DNA of 64,000 nucleotides from JANMDS01 sp031430575 (GTDB lineage: Bacteria > Pseudomonadota > Gammaproteobacteria > Burkholderiales > Casimicrobiaceae): positions 17,268 to 81,267 of the forward strand of contig JANPBT010000073.1 of NCBI GenBank assembly GCA_031430575.1, written 5' to 3'. Each line of letters starts with the position of its first letter. Within the stretch, counting starts at the first letter, position 1. This document shows, one piece after another, positions 25,008 through 32,953 of the stretch. Below the pieces are notes generated by a model. The model did no database searches, was not told where the DNA came from, and worked only from the letters and a program-made list of their open reading frames with translations. Position numbers and translations under genes: made by a program.

Positions 25008-25796
25008 ATGAATTCCGCGACCGTGACCCGTGCTGATTTCTTTCGCCCCTCGATGGCCAAGCGCATCGGCACGCTTGCGCTTTTCGTTTATGTCATCTAT
25101 GCCTTCGCGACGATGGGACTTTCCGGCGAGCGCTTTGCCAAAGGCTTGGGTTATGGTGCGCGCTTTCTGGCGGGGTTCATCCCACCCAATTTCACGCAAT
25201 CTGACATCTTGCCGGGGTTACTCGAGTCTTTGCAGATTGCGCTGCTCTCTTCGCTCATCGGTACGCTGCTTGCGATTCCCGTCGCTGTGCTTGCAGCCCG
25301 AAATTTAATGCCTGCCGCAGTCAGCTGGTGCGCGCGCTTAGTGATTATTTTTTGCCGATCTTTTCATCCGGTTATCATCGCCATCATCGCGGTTAAAGCC
25401 GTTGGCTTCGGCGCATTGGCCGGAATCATCGCGCTCACTTTTTCCAGCGTCGGCTTCGTTGGCAAATTGCTTGCTGAAGCGATTGAGGAAATTTCGCTGA
25501 AGCAAATTGAAGCGGTGCGCGCGACCGGTGCGTCTTTTATGAATACGATTATTTACGGCGTGGTGCCGCAAGTGATGAATCGATTTATTGGCTTCGTTGC
25601 TTATGAGACTGATTCTAATTTGCGCAATTCGACGATGGTCGGCGTGGTCGGTGCCGGCGGGATCGGCGGCACGCTCTTTTCTGCATTTCAACGCTTTGAT
25701 TATGATTTTGTCGCGGGAATTATTTTGTGCATCATCGGCTTGGTGATGATCGGCGAATTTTTGCAATCGTGGGTGAAGAAAGCGTTTCATGGATGA
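25008..25796 (+). CDS. phnE: Phosphonate-type ABC transporter permease, first subunit
   Basis: 262 residues with about six membrane segments. The EAA loop region LLAEAIEEISLKQIEAVRAT and the C-terminal GAGGIGG motif mark a PhnE-like inner membrane permease. The 46-base gap after phnC holds a DR18 copy (24977-24992) where a ribosome site might be expected, and no clear Shine-Dalgarno is seen before the ATG. It overlaps the next permease gene. Confidence 0.9.
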   Translation: MNSATVTRADFFRPSMAKRIGTLALFVYVIYAFATMGLSGERFAKGLGYGARFLAGFIPPNFTQSDILPGLLESLQIALLSSLIGTLLAIPVAVLAARNLMPAAVSWCARLVIIFCRSFHPVIIAIIAVKAVGFGALAGIIALTFSSVGFVGKLLAEAIEEISLKQIEAVRATGASFMNTIIYGVVPQVMNRFIGFVAYETDSNLRNSTMVGVVGAGGIGGTLFSAFQRFDYDFVAGIILCIIGLVMIGEFLQSWVKKAFHG

Positions 25797-26610
25797 TGCG
25801 CGAATGAACTCCGCTACGCAGGAATTGCAGCGCTGGGTGCGCTTTACGCCGCAGCAGCGCCTTGGTCGCTTTGGCGTCTATCTCGGCGTTGTCGCGGCTA
25901 TTTTGTGGGCTCTCAAAACCATCGAGATCATCCCAGAATTTCTCTATGATGCGCCAGAGCAAGTCGTTGATATGGGCAAGCGCATGTGGCCCATCGATTG
26001 GGCACATTTCTGGCCCGTAGTCTGGCCTGCGTTAGTTGAGACGATGCACATCGCCGCACTTGCCACTTTGCTCGGCTTATGCATGGGCATTCCGGTTGGT
26101 TTTTTAGCCGCGCGAAACGCGACGCCCATTCCTTGGGTCAATGCCATTGCCCGTTTTATTTTGGTGGCGACGCGCTCGATTTCTACGTTGATCTGGGCGC
26201 TTTTTTTTGTCGCCATGTTCGGCCCCGGCGCGCTGGCTGGCGCGCTGGCCATCGCGTTTCATTCGATTGGATTTATCGGCAAGATGTTTAGCGAGGGTGT
26301 AGAAGAATCTAATCGCGGCAGCATCGAGGCTTTGCAAGCGGCGGGTGCCACGCGTATGCAGCAGATCGTCATGGGCTACTGGCCGCAAGTGCAGCCCACT
26401 TTTTGGTCTGTTGCGCTGTTTCGGTGGGATATTAACGTGCGCGAATCTGCAGTGCTCGGCTTGGTCGGTGCCGGTGGCATCGGTATGGCGTTGAATGCTG
26501 CGATTGATCTGATTCAATGGGATCGGGTTGCCCTGATTCTCTTTACGATTTTTTGTATCGTGATCGTGATTGAAGCGATTGTTACGCAGATTCGCAAGCG
26601 TGTGATTTGA
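25789..26610 (+). CDS. phnE: Phosphonate-type ABC transporter permease, second subunit
   Basis: 273 residues, a second PhnE-like permease with the EAA loop FSEGVEESNRGSIEALQAAG and GAGGIGMAL near the end. A second ATG at 25804 (MNSATQ) resembles the start of the first permease (MNSATV) and could be the true start. The 8-base overlap with the first permease suggests coupled translation and a heterodimeric channel. Confidence 0.9.
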   Translation: MDDARMNSATQELQRWVRFTPQQRLGRFGVYLGVVAAILWALKTIEIIPEFLYDAPEQVVDMGKRMWPIDWAHFWPVVWPALVETMHIAALATLLGLCMGIPVGFLAARNATPIPWVNAIARFILVATRSISTLIWALFFVAMFGPGALAGALAIAFHSIGFIGKMFSEGVEESNRGSIEALQAAGATRMQQIVMGYWPQVQPTFWSVALFRWDINVRESAVLGLVGAGGIGMALNAAIDLIQWDRVALILFTIFCIVIVIEAIVTQIRKRVI

Positions 26611-27518
26611 TGTTTAGAGCGCTAATCTCGCTCGGACTTGTCGTCGCAGCCTTGACCGGCTGCGCGTCTGCGCCACCTGCGCAACGCTCGGAAATAGGCA
26701 AATCTGCGCCGCAGGTATTCGTGAAATCTGGGCAATCAATCGTCGATTTCGAGGGTGACGGCGTGCGCTTGCGGGGGCATTTGCAAATACCTGCGGCGCA
26801 GATTTCGCAAGCGAAGCGACCCGCGATTGTTTTTATGCATGGCTGCGGCGGCGTTGGTGCAAATGGGAAACCCAATGCCCGTCATCAAGCGGCGCTCGAT
26901 TGGGCGGTCGCGCAGGGCTACATCGCGCTACTCCCAGATAGCCTTGGCCCGCGCGGTGAGCGCGAGTTGTGCACGCAAAAATTTTCTCAACGTAAAGTGC
27001 AGCAAAGCCATCGCGTATCAGATGCCTACGCTGCGCTAGCCTACCTTGCTACGCGTGGAGATGTGGATGCATCCCGCGTCGCGCTCTGGGGGTGGTCGCA
27101 TGGTGGCTCAACCGTGCTGACCGCGATGCGCTCCACTTCACCCGCAGCGATGGCGACGAGATTTGCTGCAAGCATCGCGTTTTATCCCGGATGCAGCGCT
27201 TTCGAGCGAGACGCAATGCGCTACACGCCACGCGCACCGCTGCACATTTTTATCGGCGAAGCGGACGACTGGACACCGGCCGCGCCTTGCATTAGCTTCG
27301 CGCAAGCGCAGCAAAAAGAGGGTAAGCCCGTCACGCTCACGCTCTACCCTGGCGCGTATCACGATTTCGATAATCCAGCGCCTGATTTTAAGAAGCGGGT
27401 GCGCACCGAAGTGCCCAACGGCGTGAACCCAGGTAAAGGCGTGACGGTCGGGCCCGATCCCGTTGCACGAGACGACGCAATGCAAAAGGCTGCAGTTTTT
27501 TTACAAAAGCATTTGTAG
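26610..27518 (+). CDS. Dienelactone-hydrolase-like alpha/beta hydrolase, probable lipoprotein
   Basis: 302 residues. A signal peptide with lipobox VAALTGC gives an envelope lipoprotein. The hydrolase fold has VFMHGCGGVG (oxyanion region), the nucleophile elbow WGWSHGGS, EADDWTP (acid) and GAYHDFD (His). The ATG at 26610 overlaps the TGA of the preceding permease by one base, so it belongs to the transporter operon, but the functional link is unknown. Two DR18 copies encode SAPQVF and IPAAQI about 85 bases apart in opposite orientation. Confidence 0.87.
   Translation: MFRALISLGLVVAALTGCASAPPAQRSEIGKSAPQVFVKSGQSIVDFEGDGVRLRGHLQIPAAQISQAKRPAIVFMHGCGGVGANGKPNARHQAALDWAVAQGYIALLPDSLGPRGERELCTQKFSQRKVQQSHRVSDAYAALAYLATRGDVDASRVALWGWSHGGSTVLTAMRSTSPAAMATRFAASIAFYPGCSAFERDAMRYTPRAPLHIFIGEADDWTPAAPCISFAQAQQKEGKPVTLTLYPGAYHDFDNPAPDFKKRVRTEVPNGVNPGKGVTVGPDPVARDDAMQKAAVFLQKHL
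26703..26718 (+). repeat. DR18 copy in the hydrolase lipoprotein gene
   Basis: Exact core; encodes SAPQVF. Confidence 0.95.
26787..26802 (-). repeat. DR18 copy in the hydrolase lipoprotein gene
   Basis: Exact core; encodes IPAAQI. Confidence 0.95.
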
Positions 27519-27779
27519 ATTTAGCTTCGTTTTTGTGACCTAATTTGTCCGTAAAAACGCTCGCTAAATTGCGACAAAAACAAACCAATATTTATCTGAG
27601 ATAGTTAGACTTGATATTCGGTTTTGTTTCAAACGTATGCACTTGGGACAAACCCTAAACGCAGTGCATTTCGTTTCATATTTCGAGGATGCGATGTCTG
27701 CGCCCGAATATTTCGAGCGTAATCTCACATTTCGCTGACGCTCAAGCGTTCATCAAAAATTATTTGAGGGAATATTGAA

Positions 27780-29045
27780 ATGAAGCTGAAATACTCTTTG
27801 AGTTCGACTGCATTTGGGTTGCTAGCCGCATCAATCGCAACCAGTGCTCTGGCACAAACGCCGATCGAAAAAATGAAGCAGATGCGGGTTGCGACGACGG
27901 ATTTAAATATTCCGACGATTCCGCAATCTGGAGTAAACGCCAACGCAATCAAGGAAAATCTTAAGAAGGTCAACCTGCCCCCTGGCTTCAAGATCGATCT
28001 CTACGCGATCGTGCCTGATGCGCGACATATGGCCGTTGCGCCTTCGACCAATATGCTTTTTGTCGGCACGCGAAAAACCACCGTGTGGGCGGTGACCGAT
28101 CGTAATAGTGATGGCATTGCCGATGAAGTGAAATCATTTGCACCGAGCTTGAAATTCAGCGTGCCCAACGGCGTGTGTTGGACTAAGGATGGTTTCTTGA
28201 TTGTCGCTGAGCACAATCGCATCATTAATTTCCCGGCGGCGGAATTTTTCTATGAAGGCCCAGATGTTGCAGTGATTGAAGTCGTGCCGCAGGGCAAGCT
28301 GATTCCGGTGGATGATGAATCGTATAACCATGGCGCGCGCACCTGCCGGGTTGGCAATGACGGTAAGCTCTACGTGACCCTCGGTCAACCGCACAACGTG
28401 CAACCGCGCAATTTGATCGACCATTACAACAAAATCGGTATCGGCGGCATCGTTCGCATGAATCCGTTTGATGGCTCTGGTCGGGAAGTTTTTGCAACGG
28501 GCATTCGTAATTCAGTCGGCATCGAAATCAATCGTAAAAATGGTGATGTTTGGTTTACAGATAATCAAACCGATGGCATGGGCGATACGATTCCTGCAGG
28601 CGAAGTCAATCGCGCGACAAAGGCCGGGCAGTTCTACGGCTACCCTTGGATTCAAGGTGAGACGCGCATTACCGAGCATGGCTACGACAAAGATCCACTA
28701 CCCGCGCACACCAAAGCTGAAATTCAAACCGAGGCGCACGCGGCTGATTTAGGGCTCACGATCTATTCGGGTAAAAAATTCCCAGCGAAGTATCAAGGGG
28801 GTTTGCTCTGGGCGCAGCATGGCTCATGGAATCGCACAACGCCGATCGGTGCGCGGGTGATGTTTGCCCCGATGAATGCAGATGGCTCTGCGGGCAAAGC
28901 GGAAGTTTTCGCTGATGGCTGGCTTAACCCTGAGACCAATCAGTATCGGGGTCGCCCGGTAGATGTGGCTAACATGCCTGACGGCTCGATCTTAGTGTCT
29001 GATGATTTTGCTGGCGCAATTTATCGCATTACGTACGCACCGTAA
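27780..29045 (+). CDS. PQQ-dependent sugar dehydrogenase-like protein
   Basis: 421 residues. A signal peptide (about 1-25, ending ATSALAQ) exports it. The rest is a six-bladed-propeller sorbosone/glucose-dehydrogenase-like domain: LPPGFKIDLYAIVPDARHMA, VPNGVCWTKDGFLIVAEHNR, FATGIRNSVGIEINRKNGDV, WFTDNQTDGMGDTIPAGEVN, AQHGSWNRTTPIGARV, VSDDFAGAIYRI. It probably oxidises a sugar or alcohol in the periplasm with pyrroloquinoline quinone. The cytochrome c next door is the likely electron acceptor. A GAGGG ribosome site precedes the ATG. The 260 bases upstream are A/T-rich with no gene visible. Confidence 0.85.
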   Translation: MKLKYSLSSTAFGLLAASIATSALAQTPIEKMKQMRVATTDLNIPTIPQSGVNANAIKENLKKVNLPPGFKIDLYAIVPDARHMAVAPSTNMLFVGTRKTTVWAVTDRNSDGIADEVKSFAPSLKFSVPNGVCWTKDGFLIVAEHNRIINFPAAEFFYEGPDVAVIEVVPQGKLIPVDDESYNHGARTCRVGNDGKLYVTLGQPHNVQPRNLIDHYNKIGIGGIVRMNPFDGSGREVFATGIRNSVGIEINRKNGDVWFTDNQTDGMGDTIPAGEVNRATKAGQFYGYPWIQGETRITEHGYDKDPLPAHTKAEIQTEAHAADLGLTIYSGKKFPAKYQGGLLWAQHGSWNRTTPIGARVMFAPMNADGSAGKAEVFADGWLNPETNQYRGRPVDVANMPDGSILVSDDFAGAIYRITYAP

Positions 29046-29064
29046 GTCGCTATTTTTTACGATG

Positions 29065-29094
29065 AAAAAGGGGACGGGTTGTCCCCTTTTTTTA
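29065..29094 (+). terminator. Rho-independent terminator/attenuator between dehydrogenase and cytochrome genes
   Basis: AAAAAGGGGAC, loop GGGTT, GTCCCCTTTTTTT. It lies between two genes likely to work together, so it may only partly stop transcription. Confidence 0.9.
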
Positions 29095-29125
29095 AAATCA
29101 TATTAAATTGATTTGGAGCCTGCAC

Positions 29126-29464
29126 ATGAAGTGCGATCAAAAAATGTGGAAGCCAGTCGTTGTTGCGATCATCGCCGCAGCGTCGAGCCCAGTCGTGCAA
29201 GCGAACCCTGCCGGAAAAACCAAAGCGATTGCAGCGTGCAATATGTGTCACGGTGAAGCCGGCATCAGCAATTTACCGAATGCGCCTCACCTCGGTGGGC
29301 AGCCCGAAATTTATTTGATTGAGCAGTTAAAGGCGATGCGCAGTGGCAGGCGCCCAAGCGAGACAATGAGTTTTATCGCCAAGCCGCTCACGGATGCTGA
29401 GATCAAAGATTTAGCGTCTTGGTATTCATCAATGGACATTAAAGTGACAGTGAAGTCGCCTTAG
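29126..29464 (+). CDS. Periplasmic class I cytochrome c
   Basis: 112 residues. A signal peptide (about 1-28, ending VVQA) is followed by one haem motif, CNMCH, and a probable Met ligand in SETMSFIAKPL. Small single-haem cytochromes of this c4/c5-like type take electrons from periplasmic dehydrogenases. The ATG at 29126 has TTGGAG upstream. Confidence 0.9.
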   Translation: MKCDQKMWKPVVVAIIAAASSPVVQANPAGKTKAIAACNMCHGEAGISNLPNAPHLGGQPEIYLIEQLKAMRSGRRPSETMSFIAKPLTDAEIKDLASWYSSMDIKVTVKSP

Positions 29465-29484
29465 CGTTTTTTCGTTCATTTCAA

Positions 29485-29500
29485 ATACCTGCGGCGCAGA
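29485..29500 (-). repeat. DR18 copy, left arm of inverted pair
   Basis: Exact core; pairs with 29512-29527. Confidence 0.97.
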
Positions 29501-29511
29501 TTGAGGCTCAA

Positions 29512-29527
29512 TCTGCGCCGCAGGTAT
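29512..29527 (+). repeat. DR18 copy, right arm of inverted pair
   Basis: Exact core; pairs with 29485-29500. Confidence 0.97.
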
Positions 29528-29551
29528 TTTGGGCGCGCGCGCCGCAATCAA

Positions 29552-30403
29552 TTATTCGTAAACGTAAAACCCGCGCTTGGTCTTTCGTCCTAAATAGCCC
29601 GCATCCACCATTTCTTTCAGGAGCGGCGCAGGGCGGTATTTGCTATCTTTGAAATCGTTATAGAAAACTTCCATCACCGAGAGCATGGTATCGAGCCCGA
29701 CCAAATCGGCTAAGCGCAGCGGGCCGATCGGTTGATTTGTGCCAAGCATCATGCCGTTATCGATTTCTTCTGCAGAAGCGAGACCTTCTGCGTAAACAAA
29801 AATCGCTTCATTGATCATTGGGCACAAAATGCGGTTGACGACGAATCCTGGTGAATTTTTGACAGCGATCGGTGTTTTACCCAATTTTTCAGCGAGCGAT
29901 TTTGCGGCGGCCATCGTCGCATCGCTGGTTTGTAGCCCACGGATCAATTCAACCAATGCCATCAGCGGAACCGGGTTGAAAAAGTGCATGCCGATGAAGT
30001 GCTGCGGCTCTTTGACGGCGGCGGCGAGCTTGGTAATTGAAATTGAAGAGGTGTTTGACGCGATGATCGTGCCGGGTTTGGCAAATTCACTGACCGCTTT
30101 CAAAATTTTGATTTTGAGATCTGGATTTTCGGTTGCGGCTTCAATGACTAAATCGGCCTGCGCAACTTCTTCTGGCTTGACGGTGGTCTTGATACGCGCC
30201 ATCGCGGTTTCTTTGTCGGCGATCGTGCACTTCTCTTTTTTAATCAAGCGATCAATCGAGCCGCTGATCGCCGCGAGGCCGCGCGCGAGCGCAGCTTCGT
30301 TAATGTCTTGCATGATGACGTTAAGGCCGCTGACTGCGCAGGTTTGCGCGATGCCATTGCCCATGAGGCCAGCACCGATGATGCCGATGGTTTGAATATT
30401 CAT
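29552..30403 (-). CDS. 3-hydroxybutyryl-CoA dehydrogenase
   Basis: 283 residues. NAD-binding motif GIIGAGLMGNGIAQ at the N-terminus, FIGMHFFNPVPLMALVEL with the catalytic His in the HFFNP region, and NSPGFVVNRIL at the start of the helical dimer domain. It converts acetoacetyl-CoA and 3-hydroxybutyryl-CoA in butyrate or polyhydroxybutyrate metabolism. It is single-domain, not fused to a hydratase. Confidence 0.93.
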   Translation of the reverse strand: MNIQTIGIIGAGLMGNGIAQTCAVSGLNVIMQDINEAALARGLAAISGSIDRLIKKEKCTIADKETAMARIKTTVKPEEVAQADLVIEAATENPDLKIKILKAVSEFAKPGTIIASNTSSISITKLAAAVKEPQHFIGMHFFNPVPLMALVELIRGLQTSDATMAAAKSLAEKLGKTPIAVKNSPGFVVNRILCPMINEAIFVYAEGLASAEEIDNGMMLGTNQPIGPLRLADLVGLDTMLSVMEVFYNDFKDSKYRPAPLLKEMVDAGYLGRKTKRGFYVYE

Positions 30404-30442
30404 TTTTAAGGATCGCTAAACGTGCACTATTGAGCACTGAGT

Positions 30443-31282
30443 TTAGGTCAGGATGCGAAATTTCCGAAGCGTCTGCAGGAGATCGTCTTGCGCCAGCGGT
30501 TTGGTTAAGTAGCCATCGCAGCCAACCATCTTGCCCCGAATCTTATCAATCGTGCCGCCGCGACTGGTGAGCATAATCACCTTCGTCAGGGCATTATTGA
30601 CATTTGAGCGTCGTCGCTTTATCGCCCGGCAGACTGCATAGCCGTCCATATCCGGCATCATCACGTCTAAGAAGATCATTTGGTAATTGAAACTGCCAAG
30701 CTTCGCGAGGCAATCTTCACCGGAGCGCGCCTCGTGCGCGACGATGCTCAATTTGCGCAGCCGTGCCGAGAGCGCAAGGGCTGCGAGATCGCTATCGTCG
30801 ACGATCAGCACCTCAGCAGCTTGCGGTGCATTTGCCCGCACAGCGAGTTGATTCATGGCCTGCTCGGATTGCGCTGACGGGGCCAAAGCCATATCAGCGG
30901 TCACTGGATTAAACGCAGCAATCGGAATTTGCTCATGGCTAAATTCTGTCATTGGATTTGCCACGGGCATGGGCTCGATCAGCGCTTTACGCAGCGCGCC
31001 GATGAGCTCCATAACCCGCACCGGGCGGGTGCAGACGGGCAGCCCGCTGCCGTAGCCGTCGCCGCCAACAATCATTGCTTTTTGGGCACGTCGCATTTTC
31101 AGAAAAAAGCGAACGATCGGTTTTGTATCGCCGTTGATGATCACTAAATTGGCGTTGGCAATATCGTCGTTTATCGTATGCTTTGGCACGCTTGGGCCAG
31201 CCAAGCGCAAGATTTTTCCAAGCGCGATTTGCTCGTGCGTAGGAAATCCTAAAAAAGCGATCGAGATATCAACTGCCTGCAT
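30443..31282 (-). CDS. Response regulator with C-terminal receiver domain
   Basis: 279 residues. The C-terminal receiver (about 155-279) has VLIVDDSD (acid pocket), MIFLDVMMPDMDGY (phospho-acceptor Asp), MLTSRGG and GYLTKPL (Lys). The first 110 residues look like a degenerate receiver-like domain without a clear phospho-acceptor. There is no output domain and no adjacent histidine kinase, so it probably acts by protein contact, as in chemotaxis or motility systems. Confidence 0.88.
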   Translation of the reverse strand: MQAVDISIAFLGFPTHEQIALGKILRLAGPSVPKHTINDDIANANLVIINGDTKPIVRFFLKMRRAQKAMIVGGDGYGSGLPVCTRPVRVMELIGALRKALIEPMPVANPMTEFSHEQIPIAAFNPVTADMALAPSAQSEQAMNQLAVRANAPQAAEVLIVDDSDLAALALSARLRKLSIVAHEARSGEDCLAKLGSFNYQMIFLDVMMPDMDGYAVCRAIKRRRSNVNNALTKVIMLTSRGGTIDKIRGKMVGCDGYLTKPLAQDDLLQTLRKFRILT

Positions 31283-31406
31283 GCGAAGTGGCGATTACGA
31301 GCTATACGTTTAAGATACGATTTTGGCATATTTGCCGTAGTTTTCATGACAAAAGCGTTTTTAAGTCTCAATCTAATCGCAGCGATACGACAAATCTCAC
31401 CCAGAT

Positions 31407-31964
31407 TTAGATTAATCCGCGTCGGTGCGCGAGTAGCGCACCAGTTACCGTCTTGCCGTCGGTGATATCGCCACGGTCAATTAAATCTAATAACTGCGCC
31501 GCAGGTATGCGCTCGAGCGATAGAAATTCGCCTTCGTCGAGCTTTTGTGCGCCCGAAGTCAGACCCCGCGCAATGAAAAAAGCGATGAATTCTGTGGAGT
31601 AGGCGATCAGTGGATGATGCAAGTGAAATTGCGTCCAGTGCGCGGCGCTGTAGCCGGTCTCTTCTTCGAGTTCGCGTTTCGCCGCTGTTAGCACTTGCTC
31701 ACCTTGATCAAGCTTGCCAGCTGGAAACTCGATCATAATCTTTTCCATCGGGTAGCGAAATTGCCGCTCAATGAGCACATCACCGTTGTCAAAGACGGGG
31801 ATTATCATCACCGCGCCCGGATGGACAACAAACTCCCGAGTTGCCTCACCGCCGTCTGGCAACCTGACACGATCACGGCGGATATGCAAAAGTGATCCAT
31901 CGAATACATTTTCGCGCGTAAGCGTGTGCTCAGTTAGATCGGTGATCGTCGTTTTTTCAGTCAT
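31407..31964 (-). CDS. nudF: ADP-ribose pyrophosphatase-like Nudix hydrolase
   Basis: 185 residues. The Nudix box reads GKLDQGEQVLTAAKRELEEE followed by TGY, fitting GX5EX7REUXEEXGU. The upstream region (VMIIPVFDNGDVLIERQFRY, EFPAGKLD) is the NudF/ADP-ribose class. It begins inside the last codons of hemF with an ATGA overlap, so it is translationally coupled to it. A DR18 copy encodes RIPAAQLLDL near the C-terminus, and another lies across the start. Confidence 0.9.
   Translation of the reverse strand: MTEKTTITDLTEHTLTRENVFDGSLLHIRRDRVRLPDGGEATREFVVHPGAVMIIPVFDNGDVLIERQFRYPMEKIMIEFPAGKLDQGEQVLTAAKRELEEETGYSAAHWTQFHLHHPLIAYSTEFIAFFIARGLTSGAQKLDEGEFLSLERIPAAQLLDLIDRGDITDGKTVTGALLAHRRGLI
31493..31508 (+). 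repeat. DR18 copy in nudF
   Basis: Exact core; encodes IPAAQL. Confidence 0.95.
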
Positions 31965-32944
31965 ACCTGCGGCGCAGATTGGGCTGTTTTTGAGGCAGTT
32001 TCAAGGCCAAGCCAGTCGTGTGGCCCTAGAAAATCTCGCAGGCGTGATTCGGCAGAGTCTGGTTGCATCGGTGGCTTGTAGCGCCAGCTGACCTGCGTTG
32101 GTAGGCTCATCAAAATGCCATCGATATGGCCTTTGGATTGCAGTCCAAACAACGTGCCTCGGTCGTAAACCAAGTTAAATTCGACATAGCGTCCGCGCCG
32201 GTAAGCTTGCCAAAGTTTTTGGGCATTGGTAAACGGCATTTTGCGGCGACGATCCAAAATCGGCAGATAGGCGCTCAAAAAATGGGTGCTTACGCTTTGC
32301 ATCATTGCGAAACCGCGATCAAATCCACCTTCATGGAAATCATCATAAAAAATTCCGCCAATGCCACGCGGCTCACTGCGATGCTTAATGAAGAAGTAAT
32401 CGTCGCACCACTTTTTGTAGCGCGGGTAGTAGGCAGTATCAAACGGATCGAGCGCGGCCTTGCAACTGCGGTGGAAATGCTCGGCGTCTTCTTGAAAGCC
32501 ATAGGCGGGCGTGAGATCCATCCCGCCGCCAAACCACCAGACGTCATTTTCAGCGCCAGCGCTTGAAATCTGCGCCGCAGGTATCAACGACTTTTCAGCA
32601 AAAAACGCACGTAGAAAGCGCACGTTCATGTGCACTGTGGGCGCGAAAGGGTTGACCGGATGCATCACCAGCGAAATACCCATCGCTTCAAATGCCCGCC
32701 CTGCGAGCTCGGGCCGGTTAGCGGTTGCCGACGGTGGCAAGGCGCTGCCAAAAACATGCGAAACATTAACCCCTGCGCGGTCCATTAGGCTGGAATCTTC
32801 CATCACCATGACCCGGCCGCCGCCGCCTTCCGCGCGTTTCCAATCATCGATTAAGAAATCGCAATTCGCGCGCGCGGAAATTTCACTGGCAATTTGGCGC
32901 TGCAGCCCGTCGAGATAGGCGCGAATCGGCGCGGTATCGATCAT
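31961..32944 (-). CDS. hemF: Oxygen-dependent coproporphyrinogen III oxidase
   Basis: 327 residues. It decarboxylates coproporphyrinogen III to protoporphyrinogen IX in haem synthesis. Family segments include NVSHVFG, MHPVNPFAPTVHMNVRF, WWFGGGMDLTPAYGFQEDA, FFIKHRSEPRGIGGIFYDDF, RRGRYVEFNLVYDRGTLFGL and SLPTQVSWRYK. The last residues, QSAPQV, and the stop come from a DR18 copy that also supplies the nudF start region. A second copy encodes LIPAAQISS in a variable loop. Confidence 0.96.
   Translation of the reverse strand: MIDTAPIRAYLDGLQRQIASEISARANCDFLIDDWKRAEGGGGRVMVMEDSSLMDRAGVNVSHVFGSALPPSATANRPELAGRAFEAMGISLVMHPVNPFAPTVHMNVRFLRAFFAEKSLIPAAQISSAGAENDVWWFGGGMDLTPAYGFQEDAEHFHRSCKAALDPFDTAYYPRYKKWCDDYFFIKHRSEPRGIGGIFYDDFHEGGFDRGFAMMQSVSTHFLSAYLPILDRRRKMPFTNAQKLWQAYRRGRYVEFNLVYDRGTLFGLQSKGHIDGILMSLPTQVSWRYKPPMQPDSAESRLRDFLGPHDWLGLETASKTAQSAPQV
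31963..31978 (-). repeat. DR18 copy across the hemF stop / nudF start
   Basis: Exact core; encodes the hemF C-terminus SAPQV and touches the shared ATGA. Confidence 0.95.
32569..32584 (+). repeat. DR18 copy in hemF
   Basis: Exact core; encodes IPAAQI. Confidence 0.95.
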
Positions 32945-32953
32945 CCTCAGTGG

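Larger units (their letters stand above)
29483..29529. terminator. DR18 inverted pair forming a 23-bp hairpin between convergent genes
   Basis: Two DR18 copies in opposite orientation with matching flanks give a perfect inverted repeat of 23 bases on each side of one central G. It lies 19 bases after the cytochrome c stop and 23 bases from the end of the convergent dehydrogenase gene, so it can end both transcripts. Confidence 0.75.
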
